A stretch of 64,000 nt of DNA from Longitalea arenae (GTDB lineage Bacteria > Bacteroidota > Bacteroidia > Chitinophagales > Chitinophagaceae): NCBI RefSeq assembly GCF_016924755.1, contig NZ_JAFFJX010000006.1:124001-188000 (forward strand), in the 5' to 3' direction. Of this stretch, positions 44,096 through 52,901 are shown piece by piece; the first letter of the stretch is position 1, and each line of letters begins with the position of its first letter. The notes under the pieces were generated by a model, which did not search any database, was not told the DNA's origin, and saw only the letters and a program-made list of their open reading frames with translations. The position numbers and the translations under genes were made by a program.

Positions 44096-45874
44096 TCAAA
44101 TTATCTCCATTTTCGCCATTAAAAAAGAGGCATTCCGGTTCTTGGCAACGCCGCGCTGCAGGGTATAATCAAAGAGCAGCTCGCCATCACGGATGATGCT
44201 TTCAAAACAATAATTGTTCACCTTACCACGCAATTCCTCTTCCAGCCGGCTAAGGGCCAGGTCGTGCGTGGCAAACAGGGTCAAACAATTATACTGCAAT
44301 AACTTTTTTATGAATTGTTCCGATCCATGCGTTTTATCTTCCGAATTGGTGCCGCGTAAAATCTCATCGATAAGAATAAGCACTGGCGCGGTTTGCTGTT
44401 GCAGATAATGAATGATCTGCTGCAACCGTTTTAATTCCGCCATAAAGTAGGAGGTATGCTCCTGCAGGGAATCACTCACCCTGATGGAGCTCCGGATGAC
44501 CATGGGCGTAAAAGCAAAGGATGCAGCACATACCGGGGCGCCGCTTTGCGCCAGGAGAAGATTTACTCCCAGTGTACGCAGGAACGTGGTTTTGCCCGAC
44601 ATATTGGAGCCGGTGAGCAGCACCAGCTTTTCTTCCACGCCGAATGTACAGTCATTGGCCACGCGTTCTTCCGCTGCGATCAACGGATGGGCCAGTTGCG
44701 TTGCTGCAACAGACACCCCGCTGGTATTTACCACCGGATACCGGTACTGCGGGTAATTATAGGCGAAAGTAGCCAGTGCATTGAGGCTTTCGATCATGCC
44801 AACACAATGGATCCAATCGTTAAAATGGTCTTTATGTTCCTTTTTCCAACTCTCCAATGACCACAGGCACTGGATATCATACATAAAAAAGCTGTTCAGA
44901 AATATATTTACGATCAGGTTCAGCCGCTGATCGAACATGGCCGATAAGCGGGATAACTGTTTAACAGAACCAAAGGCCGCCGCCGCCATGGCTTTTTCCT
45001 TTTCCAACAGGGATGACCGGCCGGTTTCCACCTTGCTGAACAGCGACAAGATGGTTGCATATTGTTGAAAGATGGATTGCTTTTTACCCAGCATGGTATG
45101 CTGTTCCTGGATGCGTTTTGCATAAATGCTTATAACGCCCCAATTAAGGAACACAACCGGTATCAGTAGAACATAATTTCCTGTAAACAGATAAACGAGT
45201 AAGAACACTGCACTGTACAGGGAGCTCAGCATGCGCAGGATATTGATGGGCATTTTACCATGAATGATCGCCGGCATTTGCAGCCAGTCGGCGATATTAT
45301 GCAGGTTGCCTTCCTTTTCCTGGTTGAGCAGTCCATGCGCCGTCAACAGCTGCCGCAACTCATGTTGCGGGGCCAATGCCTGCACGGCCTGCTGTTGTTG
45401 TTCAATTGCCTTTTTTTCAAGCAATGGTTCCTGTAAAAATGCCGCGAGCTGCCTGGTGCCATGCCAGGTAGTAGTACGGTTCAATAAATGATATAAAGAA
45501 CCGGTGCCGAAAATATCAAGGTCACCCGAAATACCGTCATGGGCTAAAAAAGAAGCACCATCACTGAACTGATTGGCTTGCTGCCGCAATACCGCCAGCT
45601 CGTTGTTATTGATGAAGAGCAGTTTTTCAAGCAGGGCTTTGCGGTCGTTCAAGCGCCAGGCCACCCGCACGAGTATGGCAAAAGCGGCTGCCATCAGGAG
45701 GCTGATGACCATCCAGGTGCTGCTACCGGCGACCCACTGGTAAACTGCCCAGGCAAAGAGCAGAAAACAGGCCAGCCGCAAAAGCGCCACGCCGGTGGTA
45801 AGGGGTTTTATCCGCCTCAATGCATTATTATAGAACTGCACTTTTTCTTCGTAAAAAGCAATGGTTATCGCCAT
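44096..45874 (-). CDS. Membrane-bound MutS-like ATPase
   Basis: Protein with a C-terminal MutS ATPase domain and no mismatch-recognition domain. With the start at 45874 it has 592 residues. Hydrophobic segments near residues 30-75 and around 215-255 suggest membrane anchoring, unlike true MutS. The ATPase has Walker A LLTGSNMSGKTTFLRTLG, Walker B LILIDEILRGTNSEDK and the downstream FATHDLALSRL histidine switch. Such MutS-like membrane proteins are common in Bacteroidota with unknown role. The reading from 45931 adds 19 residues without support. Confidence 0.88.
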   Translation of the reverse strand: MAITIAFYEEKVQFYNNALRRIKPLTTGVALLRLACFLLFAWAVYQWVAGSSTWMVISLLMAAAFAILVRVAWRLNDRKALLEKLLFINNNELAVLRQQANQFSDGASFLAHDGISGDLDIFGTGSLYHLLNRTTTWHGTRQLAAFLQEPLLEKKAIEQQQQAVQALAPQHELRQLLTAHGLLNQEKEGNLHNIADWLQMPAIIHGKMPINILRMLSSLYSAVFLLVYLFTGNYVLLIPVVFLNWGVISIYAKRIQEQHTMLGKKQSIFQQYATILSLFSKVETGRSSLLEKEKAMAAAAFGSVKQLSRLSAMFDQRLNLIVNIFLNSFFMYDIQCLWSLESWKKEHKDHFNDWIHCVGMIESLNALATFAYNYPQYRYPVVNTSGVSVAATQLAHPLIAAEERVANDCTFGVEEKLVLLTGSNMSGKTTFLRTLGVNLLLAQSGAPVCAASFAFTPMVIRSSIRVSDSLQEHTSYFMAELKRLQQIIHYLQQQTAPVLILIDEILRGTNSEDKTHGSEQFIKKLLQYNCLTLFATHDLALSRLEEELRGKVNNYCFESIIRDGELLFDYTLQRGVAKNRNASFLMAKMEII

Positions 45875-46020
45875 AGTAAAACGCAATTTGCGAGAGACAA
45901 GGTTTAAGAAAAATGATCTGGAAGATCTCAAATAGATCCCTGTTACGGGTTACCAGACGTCCAGTTCTTATGCATCGATCAGTTTTGTGTTAGTCACCGT
46001 TTGCGATTCTTTTCGCCGGA

Positions 46021-46050
46021 AACCGGGAACCGCTAACCGGTAACCGGCAA
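46021..46050. repeat. Short AACCGGT/AACCGGC heptamer array
   Basis: GAACCGCTAACCGGTAACCG-type units in phase 7, ending at the stop of the aspartate kinase gene. Same word as 8010-8440. Confidence 0.75.
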
Positions 46051-47313
46051 CTACTTTAAAACAACCTGCACGGTACTGGGCGTTCGCTGCATTAATTCTA
46101 CGGAACGGCCTGCGATCATTTTCTGCAACAATTCTTCATTATAGTGCCTTATGGTGAGCATGGTAAGTCCTTTTTCTACCTGCACCTCAAAAATACTGGC
46201 GGCAGCAAGGGCCAGCTTCTCGATCTTTTCGGTTTGATTATCCAGGCAGACCTGGATCGTAACCGCACCGGTTTGCATGAGATTGGGTTTAATTTTAGTA
46301 TCGGCCAGCAATTGATACAGATCGGCCACCGGCTTTTCACCCACGAAAGAAAAATCTTTAGAATGCAGTTGTATCAAGGCCTGGTTCTCTTTGAGCACAA
46401 CGATCGGCGGCAGCCCCTTCAGCTGTTTCGAATGAATGACAGTCCCGGGCAGGTCTTTATTAAGAAAACATTTTACATAAAGCGGAATGCCTTTATTCTG
46501 CAGCGGCTTTATGGTCTTGGGGTGAATCACCTGTGCGCCATAATAAGCCATCTCTATGACCTCATCGTAGTTCAGTTCGCTCATTAACTGCGCATCGGGG
46601 AACAATTTGGGGTCGGCATTCATCACACCTTCCACATCTTTCCAGATATATTGTCCTTCTGCGTTCAACAGATTCGCAAATACCGCGGCGGTATAATCGC
46701 TTCCTTCACGGCCCAGCGTGGTACTTTCATTTTCATCGGTAGAACCGATAAAACCCTGCGTTACGATCACATTGTGCTCTTTCAATAATGGCAATACCAC
46801 ATTTTCCACTTTATTGCTCGAATAGAACCAGTCGATATTGGCATCACGGAAATTATCATCAGTACGAATAATATCCCGTACATCGATCCAGTGATTGGTA
46901 AACCCAATTTCGTTGAGGTATGCACTTACAATAACGGTAGACAGCAGTTCGCCGATACATACCACCTGGTCGTAATAATAATCGAAACCCTGTACCGGTT
47001 TATCGTGCAGCAACCATTCTACTTCGGTAAAAAAATTGCTGAGCTGTTCGAGCGCCGGATTGTATGTTTTCACCAAAAGATATTTGGCGGTGGTGAGGTG
47101 ACTTTGTTTTATGGCTTCAAACAGTCGCAGCGCCTCTTCTTTCTTATTATCATAAAACGCTTCCACGACTTTTTCGAGCGCATTGGTGGTTTTACCCATC
47201 GCCGAGATAACAATGAGCAGTTGCTCGCCGTGGTATGATTTTAGTATAGCCCCTACCTGCTGGATCCTTTCCGTACTGTTTACACTGGCGCCGCCGAATT
47301 TGAAGACTTTCAT
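46051..47313 (-). CDS. lysC: Aspartate kinase (monofunctional)
   Basis: First enzyme of the aspartate pathway to Lys, Thr and Met. The kinase domain begins KVFKFGGASVNS, with FIGSTDENESTTLGREGSDYTAA carrying the aspartate- and ATP-binding residues and IEMAYYGAQVIHPKT downstream. Two ACT regions follow from about residue 300 but are short. Length (420) is slightly below the usual 440-450. No fused homoserine dehydrogenase is present, so the gene symbol follows the monofunctional enzyme; the effector amino acid cannot be read from sequence. Confidence 0.92.
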   Translation of the reverse strand: MKVFKFGGASVNSTERIQQVGAILKSYHGEQLLIVISAMGKTTNALEKVVEAFYDNKKEEALRLFEAIKQSHLTTAKYLLVKTYNPALEQLSNFFTEVEWLLHDKPVQGFDYYYDQVVCIGELLSTVIVSAYLNEIGFTNHWIDVRDIIRTDDNFRDANIDWFYSSNKVENVVLPLLKEHNVIVTQGFIGSTDENESTTLGREGSDYTAAVFANLLNAEGQYIWKDVEGVMNADPKLFPDAQLMSELNYDEVIEMAYYGAQVIHPKTIKPLQNKGIPLYVKCFLNKDLPGTVIHSKQLKGLPPIVVLKENQALIQLHSKDFSFVGEKPVADLYQLLADTKIKPNLMQTGAVTIQVCLDNQTEKIEKLALAAASIFEVQVEKGLTMLTIRHYNEELLQKMIAGRSVELMQRTPSTVQVVLK

Positions 47314-47365
47314 GGTTAGGTATTGTGTTAACTTTTCTGATAAGGGTGCAAAATAATGAAACTAA

Positions 47366-47440
47366 GGGAGGAGATTTTGAGATTTTGCGCTTGCAGGGTC
47401 TTGAGATTTCAGGATTTTGAGATTTTGAGATTTCGGCATT
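47366..47440. repeat. ATTTTGAGATTT repeats
   Basis: Irregular runs of GATTTTGAGATTT on the plus strand; the complement form (AAAATCACCAAATCGCAAAATCAG) follows at 47502-47529. Same words at 49264-49366. Confidence 0.75.
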
Positions 47441-47591
47441 GCAAGATCCCGGGCTTAGGGCATCAACCAATTTTTTGGATGTTTCGAAGCTGGTCAGATC
47501 GCAAAATCACCAAATCGCAAAATCAGAAATTGCTGCTGTTTTCCCTACCTTCGCCAGCTAACAACTGTTAACCAAACAACGGATTCAAAAT

Positions 47592-48620
47592 ATGACCACT
47601 ATCAACAGAAATGTATTAACCCTTGATGAGTTTACTATTCAACAGTTAAGAGAATTTCCCCATGCAACCGGTGAATTAAGCGGCCTGTTACGCGATATTG
47701 GACTGGCAGCCAAACGGGTAAATGTGGAAGTGAATAAAGCCGGACTGGTAGATATCCTCGGCGATGCAGGCACCATTAATGTACAGGGTGAGGATGTGAA
47801 AAAACTGGATGTATTCGCCAATAACCAGTTCACCGGCGTGTTGCAGCATGGCATCAGCTGCGCTGGTATTGCGAGTGAAGAGTTGGATGAATATGTTGCC
47901 TTTGATGATGCGGTAAGTAAGAACTCCAAATATGTTTGCCTGTACGATCCGTTGGATGGCAGTGGTAATATCGATGTGAATGTTTCTATAGGAACTATTT
48001 TCAGCGTCTATCGCCGGGTATCCGAAAAAGGCACTATTGCCAAACAGGAAGATTTCTTGCAGCCGGGCAGAAACCAGGTAGCAGCGGGCTATATCGTTTA
48101 TGGAAGCTCTACCATGCTGGTGTATGCTACGCGGCGCGGGGTGAATGGCTTTACCCTCGATCCTTCCATCGGCGAATTCTGTTTGAGCCACCCGAATATC
48201 AAATGCCCTGAGTTTGGGAAGATCTATTCGGTGAATCATGGTAATTTCTTTCAGTACGAAGCAGCTGTTCAGAAATACATCAATATTTGCCAGAAAAAGA
48301 ACAAGGATACCGGTGGTCCGTATACGCAGCGGTATATCGGCAGTATGGTGGCAGATGTGCACCGCAACCTGATCAAGGGCGGCATTTTCATGTATCCCGG
48401 TACGGTTGACAAACCCAACGGCAAACTGCGTTTACTATATGAGTGCAATCCCTTTGCATTTATTGCAGAAGTAGCTGGTGGCCGGGCAACCAATGGAAAA
48501 GAGAGGATCCTGGATGTGCAGCCTACAGAACTGCACCAGCGCAGCCCCTTGTTCATCGGCAGCAGCGGTATGATGAACGAACTGGATGAATGCCTTAAAA
48601 AGAATGGTAAATCCGTATAA
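47592..48620 (+). CDS. fbp: Class I fructose-1,6-bisphosphatase
   Basis: Gluconeogenic phosphatase converting fructose-1,6-bisphosphate to fructose-6-phosphate. Metal-binding [13 protein letters not shown] is intact (D-P-L-D-G-S), as are [12 protein letters not shown] upstream and the substrate-binding [20 protein letters not shown] and [13 protein letters not shown]. Length of 342 residues is typical. A TACCTTCG sequence 42 bp upstream could be the -7 box. The CAP-domain gene follows after 48 bp. Confidence 0.97.
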   Translation: MTTINRNVLTLDEFTIQQLREFPHATGELSGLLRDIGLAAKRVNVEVNKAGLVDILGDAGTINVQGEDVKKLDVFANNQFTGVLQHGISCAGIASEELDEYVAFDDAVSKNSKYVCLYDPLDGSGNIDVNVSIGTIFSVYRRVSEKGTIAKQEDFLQPGRNQVAAGYIVYGSSTMLVYATRRGVNGFTLDPSIGEFCLSHPNIKCPEFGKIYSVNHGNFFQYEAAVQKYINICQKKNKDTGGPYTQRYIGSMVADVHRNLIKGGIFMYPGTVDKPNGKLRLLYECNPFAFIAEVAGGRATNGKERILDVQPTELHQRSPLFIGSSGMMNELDECLKKNGKSV

Positions 48621-48668
48621 AACTTGTAATCTGGTATAGTATTGGCACCGCTGGGGTTTTAACACTTC

Positions 48669-49259
48669 ATGAACAGGGATATGGGCAGAATTATCGGTAT
48701 TTATACGTTTTTCATTTACATATTGTTAACAATAGCAGCTTGCAGTTCCACGAAAACGTCTACGAGTACAAGCGGCAGCAGCACAGGAGGCAGTACGGCC
48801 GGCTCGCGCGGCACCGCGAGTACCGGCGCGGGGAAGAAAGTGGTGGTCACGCCTTCTACGCCTGTTGTTCAGGCGAACCTGGCGCCCGGCCTGGAGCGGG
48901 AGATCCTGAGTCTTGTAAACGATTACCGGAAAACCAAAAAACTGCCGCCCCTGCAAAGCAATGCGGCCATGGAATACCAGGCCCGGCGACACAGCATGGA
49001 TATGGGCACGCACCGTATTCCCTTTGGCCACCAGGGGCTTTCCTTCCGCATGAAATACATTATGGAGAAAGTGCCCGGCGTAACACAGGTAGGCGAAAAT
49101 GTAGCATTTGGGAACCTGTCGGCCAGGGCCGTGGTGAGCGGTTGGATCAAAAGCGCCGAACACCGCAAGAATATGGAAGGCAGCTTTAAATACACCGGCA
49201 TTGGGGTTACGCGGAATATGCAGAACCAGTTGTACTTTACTCAGCTTTTCGCGAAATAG
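48669..49259 (+). CDS. CAP-domain (SCP/YkwD-like) lipoprotein
   Basis: Exported lipoprotein of 196 residues. The signal ends at LLTIAACSS with the lipidated cysteine near residue 24, followed by a low-complexity S/T/G linker (residues 25-60) and a CAP domain: ILSLVNDYRKTKKLPPLQ, HSMDMGTHRIPFGHQG (with the H and E pocket), VGENVAFGN and WIKSAEHRKNMEG, then YTGIGVTRN. Role of bacterial CAP proteins is not known. The 48-bp spacing suggests the gene could share the fbp transcript. Confidence 0.93.
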   Translation: MNRDMGRIIGIYTFFIYILLTIAACSSTKTSTSTSGSSTGGSTAGSRGTASTGAGKKVVVTPSTPVVQANLAPGLEREILSLVNDYRKTKKLPPLQSNAAMEYQARRHSMDMGTHRIPFGHQGLSFRMKYIMEKVPGVTQVGENVAFGNLSARAVVSGWIKSAEHRKNMEGSFKYTGIGVTRNMQNQLYFTQLFAK

Positions 49260-49263
49260 ATCC

Positions 49264-49366
49264 GGATTTCTAGATTTTGAGATTTCCGGATTTCGGGATT
49301 TTGAAGGAAGGACCATATTGAATGAAATCTCAAAATCAGAAATCCCAAAATCAGAAATTGCTTTTA
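49264..49366. repeat. GATTTTGAGATTT / AAATCTCAAAATCAG repeats
   Basis: Plus-sense and complementary copies face each other across 49306-49322, so the segment can fold on itself. The right half is in frame with the ABC gene and gives a false N-terminal extension. Confidence 0.75.
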
Positions 49367-49402
49367 AAACCTATCTTGTGCCTCAAATTCAGGAACAAGT
49401 AC

Positions 49403-50167
49403 ATGAGTAAGGTGATCATTTCTGTAAAGGACCTTGTCAAAAATTACGGCAGTTTTCAGGCAGTGAAGGGCATCAGCTTCGACGTCAATGAAGGAGAGAT
49501 CTTCGGCTTACTGGGCCCCAACGGCGCGGGTAAATCGACTACTCTGGAGATCATTGAGACCCTGCGTTCAAAAAGCGCCGGTGAAGTATGGGTGAACGGT
49601 TTTAACCTCGATAAGGATCCCAATTCCATAAAACAGGTGATCGGTGTGCAGCTGCAAACCTCCGGTTTCTATCCGGGCCTGAACCTGGTAGAACTGATCG
49701 AGCTGTTCGCGGGTTTGTACAATCGTAAGATCATCGCCCGCGACCTGCTGAAAATGGTGAACCTGGAAGACAAGGCGAAAAGTAAATTCAAGGACCTCAG
49801 CGGTGGCCAGAAACAACGCTTTTCCATTGCCACCACGCTCATTAATGAACCCAGGATCATCTTCCTCGACGAACCCACCACGGGCCTCGATCCGCAGGCG
49901 CGCCGCAATTTGTGGGACCTCATTCAGTCGATCAGGGCAAAAGGCACGACGGTGATCATTACCACACACTATATGGATGAAGCGGAAGTATTGTGCGATC
50001 GTATTGCTATTATCGATGCCGGAAAGATCATTGCCCTGGCAACGCCCGACAAACTGATCGACGACCTGGTGGCTACCGGCTTTGAACGGCCCAAAGAAGT
50101 TAAGAAGGCTAACCTCGAAGATGTGTTCATTCACCTTACAGGCCATGCCCTGCGTGATGAAAAATAA
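49403..50167 (+). CDS. ABC transporter ATP-binding protein
   Basis: Cytoplasmic ATPase of an export-type or drug/lipid ABC system. Walker A GPNGAGKST, Q-loop VIGVQLQTSGFYPGL, signature LSGGQKQR, Walker B IIFLDEPTTGLD and the switch histidine in TTHYMDEAE are all present. I start at ATG 49403 (254 residues); the ATG at 49322 lies in a repeat and would add a QNQKSQNQK tail. The next gene is a DinB protein, not a permease, so its membrane partner is not in the usual position. Confidence 0.95.
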   Translation: MSKVIISVKDLVKNYGSFQAVKGISFDVNEGEIFGLLGPNGAGKSTTLEIIETLRSKSAGEVWVNGFNLDKDPNSIKQVIGVQLQTSGFYPGLNLVELIELFAGLYNRKIIARDLLKMVNLEDKAKSKFKDLSGGQKQRFSIATTLINEPRIIFLDEPTTGLDPQARRNLWDLIQSIRAKGTTVIITTHYMDEAEVLCDRIAIIDAGKIIALATPDKLIDDLVATGFERPKEVKKANLEDVFIHLTGHALRDEK

Positions 50168-50216
50168 AAGCTGACCGGTTCCCATTATCACAACTCGTCC
50201 CGCTCGGCTGGATTTT

Positions 50217-50253
50217 GAATTATCACATTATCGAATTATCACATTATCACATT
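50217..50253. repeat. ATTATCACATTATC array
   Basis: GAATTATCACATTATC repeated up to the ATG at 50254. It provides a false upstream start at 50215. Confidence 0.8.
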
Positions 50254-50775
50254 ATGGACCTACGTTATCCGATTGGTAAATACGAACCGCAACCATTCTC
50301 CGACAGGCAAAAACGCACATGGCTGCAGGACATTCAATTCCTGCCCGGAATGCTCGAAATAGCCATCGAGAACCTGGATGAAAAACAACTGAACACGCCT
50401 TACCGTGATGGCGGCTGGACGGTTAAACAGGTGGTGCACCATGTGGCCGACAGCCATATAAATGCGTACACCCGCATCAAACTGGGACTCACAGAAAACA
50501 ATCCGGTCATTAAACCTTATGAAGAAGCATTATGGGCCGATCTGGCCGATGTAAATGCAGTGCCTATTAATATTTCCATTACGCTCTTATACGCATTACA
50601 TACCCGCTGGCATGCTGCCATGCTGAATCTGCCGGCAGAAGCCTGGAACCGCACGGTGTTTCATCCGGAGCATAAAAAAGAGATGTCGTTGTATTATTTA
50701 CTGGGCAGTTATGCCTGGCATGGTAAACATCACGTAGCACACATTACTTCCTTGCGGGAACGAATGGGGTGGTAA
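50254..50775 (+). CDS. DinB/YfiT family putative metal-dependent hydrolase
   Basis: Four-helix metalloprotein of the DinB superfamily (YfiT branch), 173 residues from the ATG at 50254. The three metal-ligand histidines can be placed in VVHHVADSHINAY (first helix pair) and GKHHVAHITSL near the C-terminus. YfiT-like members are thought to transfer thiol cofactors, but the exact reaction is not known here. A second DinB-family gene lies 4 kb away at 54873. Confidence 0.85.
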   Translation: MDLRYPIGKYEPQPFSDRQKRTWLQDIQFLPGMLEIAIENLDEKQLNTPYRDGGWTVKQVVHHVADSHINAYTRIKLGLTENNPVIKPYEEALWADLADVNAVPINISITLLYALHTRWHAAMLNLPAEAWNRTVFHPEHKKEMSLYYLLGSYAWHGKHHVAHITSLRERMGW

Positions 50776-50811
50776 CTTCTTTGGTTTGTAGTTTGTGGTT
50801 TGTAGTTAATT

Positions 50812-50874
50812 ACTGCCATTCACCATTCACCATTGACCATCACCATTGACCATTGACCATCACCACTGCTCAAA
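50812..50874. repeat. CCATTCA / CCATTGA heptamer array
   Basis: CCATTCACCATTCACCATTG then ACCATCACCATTGACC-type units in phase 7. The reverse complement occurs at 54698, 58913 and 59127, and the same sense at 56675. Confidence 0.9.
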
Positions 50875-50891
50875 TATAAACTTATAGAAGA

Positions 50892-51449
50892 ATGAGAGAT
50901 CTGAACTGGAAAACACTCAAATCTGAATATTTATTCAAAGACCTTTGGTTTACGGTGCGTAAGGATACCTGTGAAAGACCCGATGGTAAATTGATTGAAC
51001 CCTACTATGTATATGAATTCCCGACCTGGGTATCAGCTGTGGCGCTTACCGAGGATGGAAAGGTGATCCTCGAACGTCAATACAGGCATGGGCTGGGCGA
51101 GACGCATTATGAGATCCCTGGTGGCTGTGTGGATGATACCGATAAAAATTATGAAGAGGCCATTGCCCGCGAACTGCTGGAAGAAACCGGTTATAACTTT
51201 AACCGATTTGAATACCTTGGTAAAACCAGCGCCAATCCCAGCACCAATAATAACTGGATGCATATGTACCTGGCAACCGGCGGTAAGAAAGTAAAGGACC
51301 AGGAATTCGATGAAAATGAAGACATTGAAATTCACCTGGCATCGCTGGATGAATTGAAACAAATGCTGCGCGATAACGAGATCGTGCAAAGTATGCATGT
51401 GACCGCTATCATGTATGCGCTGGCTAAGTTAGGGGAGTTGAAATTTTAG
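50892..51449 (+). CDS. Nudix hydrolase (ADP-ribose pyrophosphatase-like)
   Basis: Cytoplasmic 185-residue hydrolase of nucleoside diphosphate linkages. The Nudix box is seen as GGCVDDTDKNYEEAIAREL then LEETGY; the REL-x-EE-TG core is intact, but by alignment the first acidic residue is a lysine and one residue is inserted before it. The N-terminal domain (WFTVRKDTCERPDGKLIEPYYVYEF) is that of the ADP-ribose/sugar-nucleotide group. It follows the heptamer array without a clear promoter. Confidence 0.9.
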   Translation: MRDLNWKTLKSEYLFKDLWFTVRKDTCERPDGKLIEPYYVYEFPTWVSAVALTEDGKVILERQYRHGLGETHYEIPGGCVDDTDKNYEEAIARELLEETGYNFNRFEYLGKTSANPSTNNNWMHMYLATGGKKVKDQEFDENEDIEIHLASLDELKQMLRDNEIVQSMHVTAIMYALAKLGELKF

Positions 51450-51490
51450 ATCATTCTCACTGGTACTAGAGAAGTAGGAGGTACGCTGCA

Positions 51491-52783
51491 CTAATAAAGG
51501 CTAACTTCTCCTACAACAAAGACACTCCCGCAAACAAGCACCAGATCGTGCTTATCAGCTTTACTCATAGCCTGACGTAAGGCGGTATTCACATCTCCAT
51601 AGGAATTACCATTCAACCCGATCGCCCTGGCCCTGGCAGCGAGTTCCGTCTCCGGTAAAGCGCGTGGTATTTGTGCCCTTGTAAAGTAATACGTGGCTTC
51701 CCTGGGTAATAAAGACAACACTTTTTCAATTTCCTTATCCTTTACCAGTCCGATCACGATATGCAGATGCTGGTGATCGCTCAATTCGATCTGTGCAGTG
51801 ATCTGTTTTATGCCATCTTCATTATGCCCCACATCCAGTACCACAACCGGATTGGCATGAATGACTTCCCAGCGGCCATGTAAACCGGTTAATTTTTTAA
51901 CCTGTTGTAAAGCCTGTTGTACATGCTCTTCCGTTATTTTAAAACCGCGTTGTTGAAGCTGATGAACAACTTCCAGAACGGTTATGCAATTCTTGGTCTG
52001 GTAATATCCTGGCAGGTCTAACTGATACGTAGTACGTTCATCAGAACGGGAAGAAGATACCTGCAGCACCAGTCGGTGATGGTCATATTTCCACTCGGCT
52101 ACATACCGTTGTTTGTCGGCAAATACCAAGGGCGCCTGCTTATCCTGCGCTACCTGCTCGAAGACCGGTTTTGTTTCGGCAGCGGTTTCGCCAACGACAA
52201 CAGGCACCTGCGCTTTGATAATACCGGCTTTTTCAAGCGCAATGGCGGGTAAGGTATCGCCCAGCAGGTTCATATGGTCCCAGCCGATATTGGTGATCAC
52301 AGCAAGTTCCGGGATAATTACGTTGGTAGAATCCAAACGGCCGCCCAGGCCGGTCTCAATTACGGCAATATCTACCTCCTGATGTACAAAATAAGCGAAA
52401 GCCATCGCTACCGTGATCTCAAAGAAAGAAGGTTCTATTTCATCAATAGCGGGCTTAATACGTTGTACAAAATCCACGACAAACTGTTTATCGATCATTT
52501 CACCGTTCACGCGGAAACGTTCCCGGAAATCACGCAGGTGCGGCGAGGTATACAAACCGGTTTTATAACCCGCGGTTTGCAAAATGGCGGCAAGCATATG
52601 ACTGGTGGAACCCTTGCCATTGGTTCCGGCAATATGAATTGATTTGAACTTTTTTTGCGGATTGCCTAAATATTCACAAAGCCTTAGCGTATTGGTAAGA
52701 TCCTTTTTATAGGCGGCTGCGCCAATGCGGCTGAACATCGGCAGCCGGTTAAATAAATAATTCGTCGCTTGCTCGTAGGTCAT
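51491..52783 (-). CDS. folC: Folylpolyglutamate/dihydrofolate synthase
   Basis: Mur-ligase family enzyme adding glutamate to folates, and in bacteria often also making dihydrofolate. The P-loop HIAGTNGKGSTSHMLA, the folate-binding GLYTSPHLRDFRERFRVNG, GGRLDSTNVI and WDHMNLLGDTL, and the C-terminal domain with VLDVGHNEDGI are present. Length of 430 residues is normal. The upstream TonB-like gene is cut off by a terminator at 52822, so folC is probably transcribed on its own. Confidence 0.96.
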   Translation of the reverse strand: MTYEQATNYLFNRLPMFSRIGAAAYKKDLTNTLRLCEYLGNPQKKFKSIHIAGTNGKGSTSHMLAAILQTAGYKTGLYTSPHLRDFRERFRVNGEMIDKQFVVDFVQRIKPAIDEIEPSFFEITVAMAFAYFVHQEVDIAVIETGLGGRLDSTNVIIPELAVITNIGWDHMNLLGDTLPAIALEKAGIIKAQVPVVVGETAAETKPVFEQVAQDKQAPLVFADKQRYVAEWKYDHHRLVLQVSSSRSDERTTYQLDLPGYYQTKNCITVLEVVHQLQQRGFKITEEHVQQALQQVKKLTGLHGRWEVIHANPVVVLDVGHNEDGIKQITAQIELSDHQHLHIVIGLVKDKEIEKVLSLLPREATYYFTRAQIPRALPETELAARARAIGLNGNSYGDVNTALRQAMSKADKHDLVLVCGSVFVVGEVSLY

Positions 52784-52821
52784 CGGTATAATTAGGGCGA
52801 CAAAGCTAAAAGAAAAGTGCG

Positions 52822-52863
52822 AAAAAAAGGTGTGTCATCCACCAGTTGGCGAATGGCACACCT
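52822..52863 (-). terminator. Intrinsic terminator after the TonB-like gene
   Basis: On the minus strand: stem of AGGTGTG / CACACCT (arms 52828-52834 and 52857-52863) with further inner pairing, followed by seven T. Confidence 0.85.
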
Positions 52864-52901
52864 GCTTTATAATACAGGATTAGTAAGTTACATGAAGTGA
52901 C

